Positions 5,661-6,378 of a DNA stretch of 6,378 nucleotides are shown piece after piece (position 1 is the first letter of the stretch; every line of letters starts with the position of its first letter). A model generated the notes under the pieces. It saw only the letters and a list, made by a program, of their open reading frames with translations. It ran no database searches and was not told the DNA's origin. The stretch is from Bacteroides sp. GTDB lineage: Bacteria > Bacteroidota > Bacteroidia > Bacteroidales > Bacteroidaceae. The translations under genes and the position numbers were made by a program. The stretch is taken from NCBI GenBank assembly GCA_019412865.1, contig DXOJ01000006.1, positions 1 through 6,378 of the forward strand. Direction: 5' to 3'.

Positions 5661-6378
5661 GTTAATAAGGCTTGCATGTCAATATTAGTTGCAGGATTCA
5701 TGATGAATACCTGTAGGATAAACTTTTTTAGTTCGCTCATTAAAACTTCTTTCTCGGAAAGCGTTCCAGTTAGGTGTAGCTCATCCCGTTCCTGATCAAA
5801 TTCCAGTTGCTTCCAAGCGTACAACAAATAGTAAATACGGTCTTCTGTATGCGTGCATTCAAAAGAATTGGCCAGAAGTAGATGACCTCGTTCAAAGCAA
5901 TAAATGTCAATACCGTCTTTGCGTACAGAAGCATACATCTTCTTACTGTTTCCTAATCTGCTTTTTACAGAAAAATAATCGATAAACGGAGTAGATTGAG
6001 AATAAAAGCGAGCTTCGGGATATTGTTCATTCAAAAAGATCTGTGCACTTTTGTCTATACCGAAAATGACAGCTACATTATTCTTTCTTAGAATATTGTA
6101 GAGTACCGTTTCGTTTTCTCTTTTCTGATGATTGTGATAAAATAGAAGTTCCGCCTGTTCCTCTTCAAACAAGTCTAATGGCACGATTGTAAAACGTTTG
6201 CTTGCCATCATAATGTTTACCCGTTTGTAAGGATGATTGAGGAAGTCCGATTCGTGGAAGACTGCCTTTAGATTTGCTGTTAGGGATAGAGATGCATCTA
6301 TCTCTTTCTCTATGATTGAAAGCGAATCGTCATGAATCGGGTTATAGATAGAAAAAGAAAATCCATCCGTACTAAGAC
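5651..6378 (-). CDS. DUF3822-like protein, 5' end beyond the right edge
   Basis: The frame is open from the right edge (a partial codon, then LSTDGFSFSIYNP) to a TAA at 5653-5651, giving 241 complete codons. The first in-frame Met codons (6211-6206) are internal. The 55 codons before them have no stop and carry the family-like N-terminal strand DGFSFSIYN, so only a few dozen residues should be missing from a family of roughly 260-280 residues. I recognise it as DUF3822-like from overall pattern and from its position before rsmD. The function is unknown. The repeated beta-strand pattern (TDGFSFSIY, NVAVIFGID, KKMYASVRKDGIDIYCFERG) could fit an actin-like/RNase H-like fold, but this is inference. 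There is no signal peptide or membrane helix in the visible part. It overlaps rsmD by 10 bases and probably shares its transcript; any promoter lies outside the window. Confidence 0.85.
   Translation of the reverse strand, partial: LSTDGFSFSIYNPIHDDSLSIIEKEIDASLSLTANLKAVFHESDFLNHPYKRVNIMMASKRFTIVPLDLFEEEQAELLFYHNHQKRENETVLYNILRKNNVAVIFGIDKSAQIFLNEQYPEARFYSQSTPFIDYFSVKSRLGNSKKMYASVRKDGIDIYCFERGHLLLANSFECTHTEDRIYYLLYAWKQLEFDQERDELHLTGTLSEKEVLMSELKKFILQVFIMNPATNIDMQALLTCE

Noticed and set aside
5388..5795. 135-codon plus-strand open frame across the rsmD/DUF3822 junction
   Set aside because: It is antisense to two well-supported genes, and its translation resembles no protein family I know.
1..6378. 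A previously undescribed multigene system
   Set aside because: The genes fall into separate transcription units with known or generic envelope and ribosome roles; no repeats, toxins, nucleases, reverse transcriptases or mobile-element signs are visible.

Overview
The window looks like an ordinary chromosomal stretch from a Bacteroidales bacterium, most likely Bacteroides or a close relative. The reasons are a moderately AT-rich composition, several matches to the Bacteroides-type -7 promoter box TAnnTTTG, a CarboxypepD_reg-like/plug/barrel outer-membrane protein of the kind common in this phylum, and a DUF3822-type gene (a Bacteroidetes family) next to rsmD. I see no mobile element, CRISPR array, tRNA or rRNA, and no sign of a defence or other novel multigene system.

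Layout, left to right. Bases 1-38 probably hold the first 12 codons of a gene transcribed leftwards out of the window. Bases 39-117 form a divergent promoter region with a TAnnTTTG match on each strand. A gene for a small four-helix membrane protein of unknown function follows (118-522). After 83 bases comes a large outer-membrane beta-barrel protein of 974 residues (606-3530) with a signal peptide, an N-terminal carboxypeptidase-regulatory-like domain, a plug-like region, a barrel and an Arg/Gly-rich tail. A strong intrinsic terminator closes it (3556-3606). Directly against that terminator lies a good Bacteroides-type promoter and an unusually consensus-like Shine-Dalgarno sequence for cardiolipin synthase, cls (3663-5102).

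From the right edge, transcribed leftwards, a DUF3822-like gene enters the window without its start (5651-6378). It overlaps by 10 bases the start of rsmD, the 16S rRNA m2G966 methyltransferase (5127-5660). rsmD and cls converge, only 24 bases apart, with no obvious terminator between them.

Functionally the window is a mosaic of envelope genes on the plus strand (a small membrane protein, an outer-membrane barrel and phospholipid synthesis) and a compact housekeeping pair on the minus strand (DUF3822 and rsmD). No gap between genes exceeds 132 bases. The points most worth checking are the hidden partial gene at the left edge, the DUF3822 reading frame that continues to the right edge past its first internal Met, the Arg/Gly-rich tail after the barrel, and the terminator/promoter overlap before cls.
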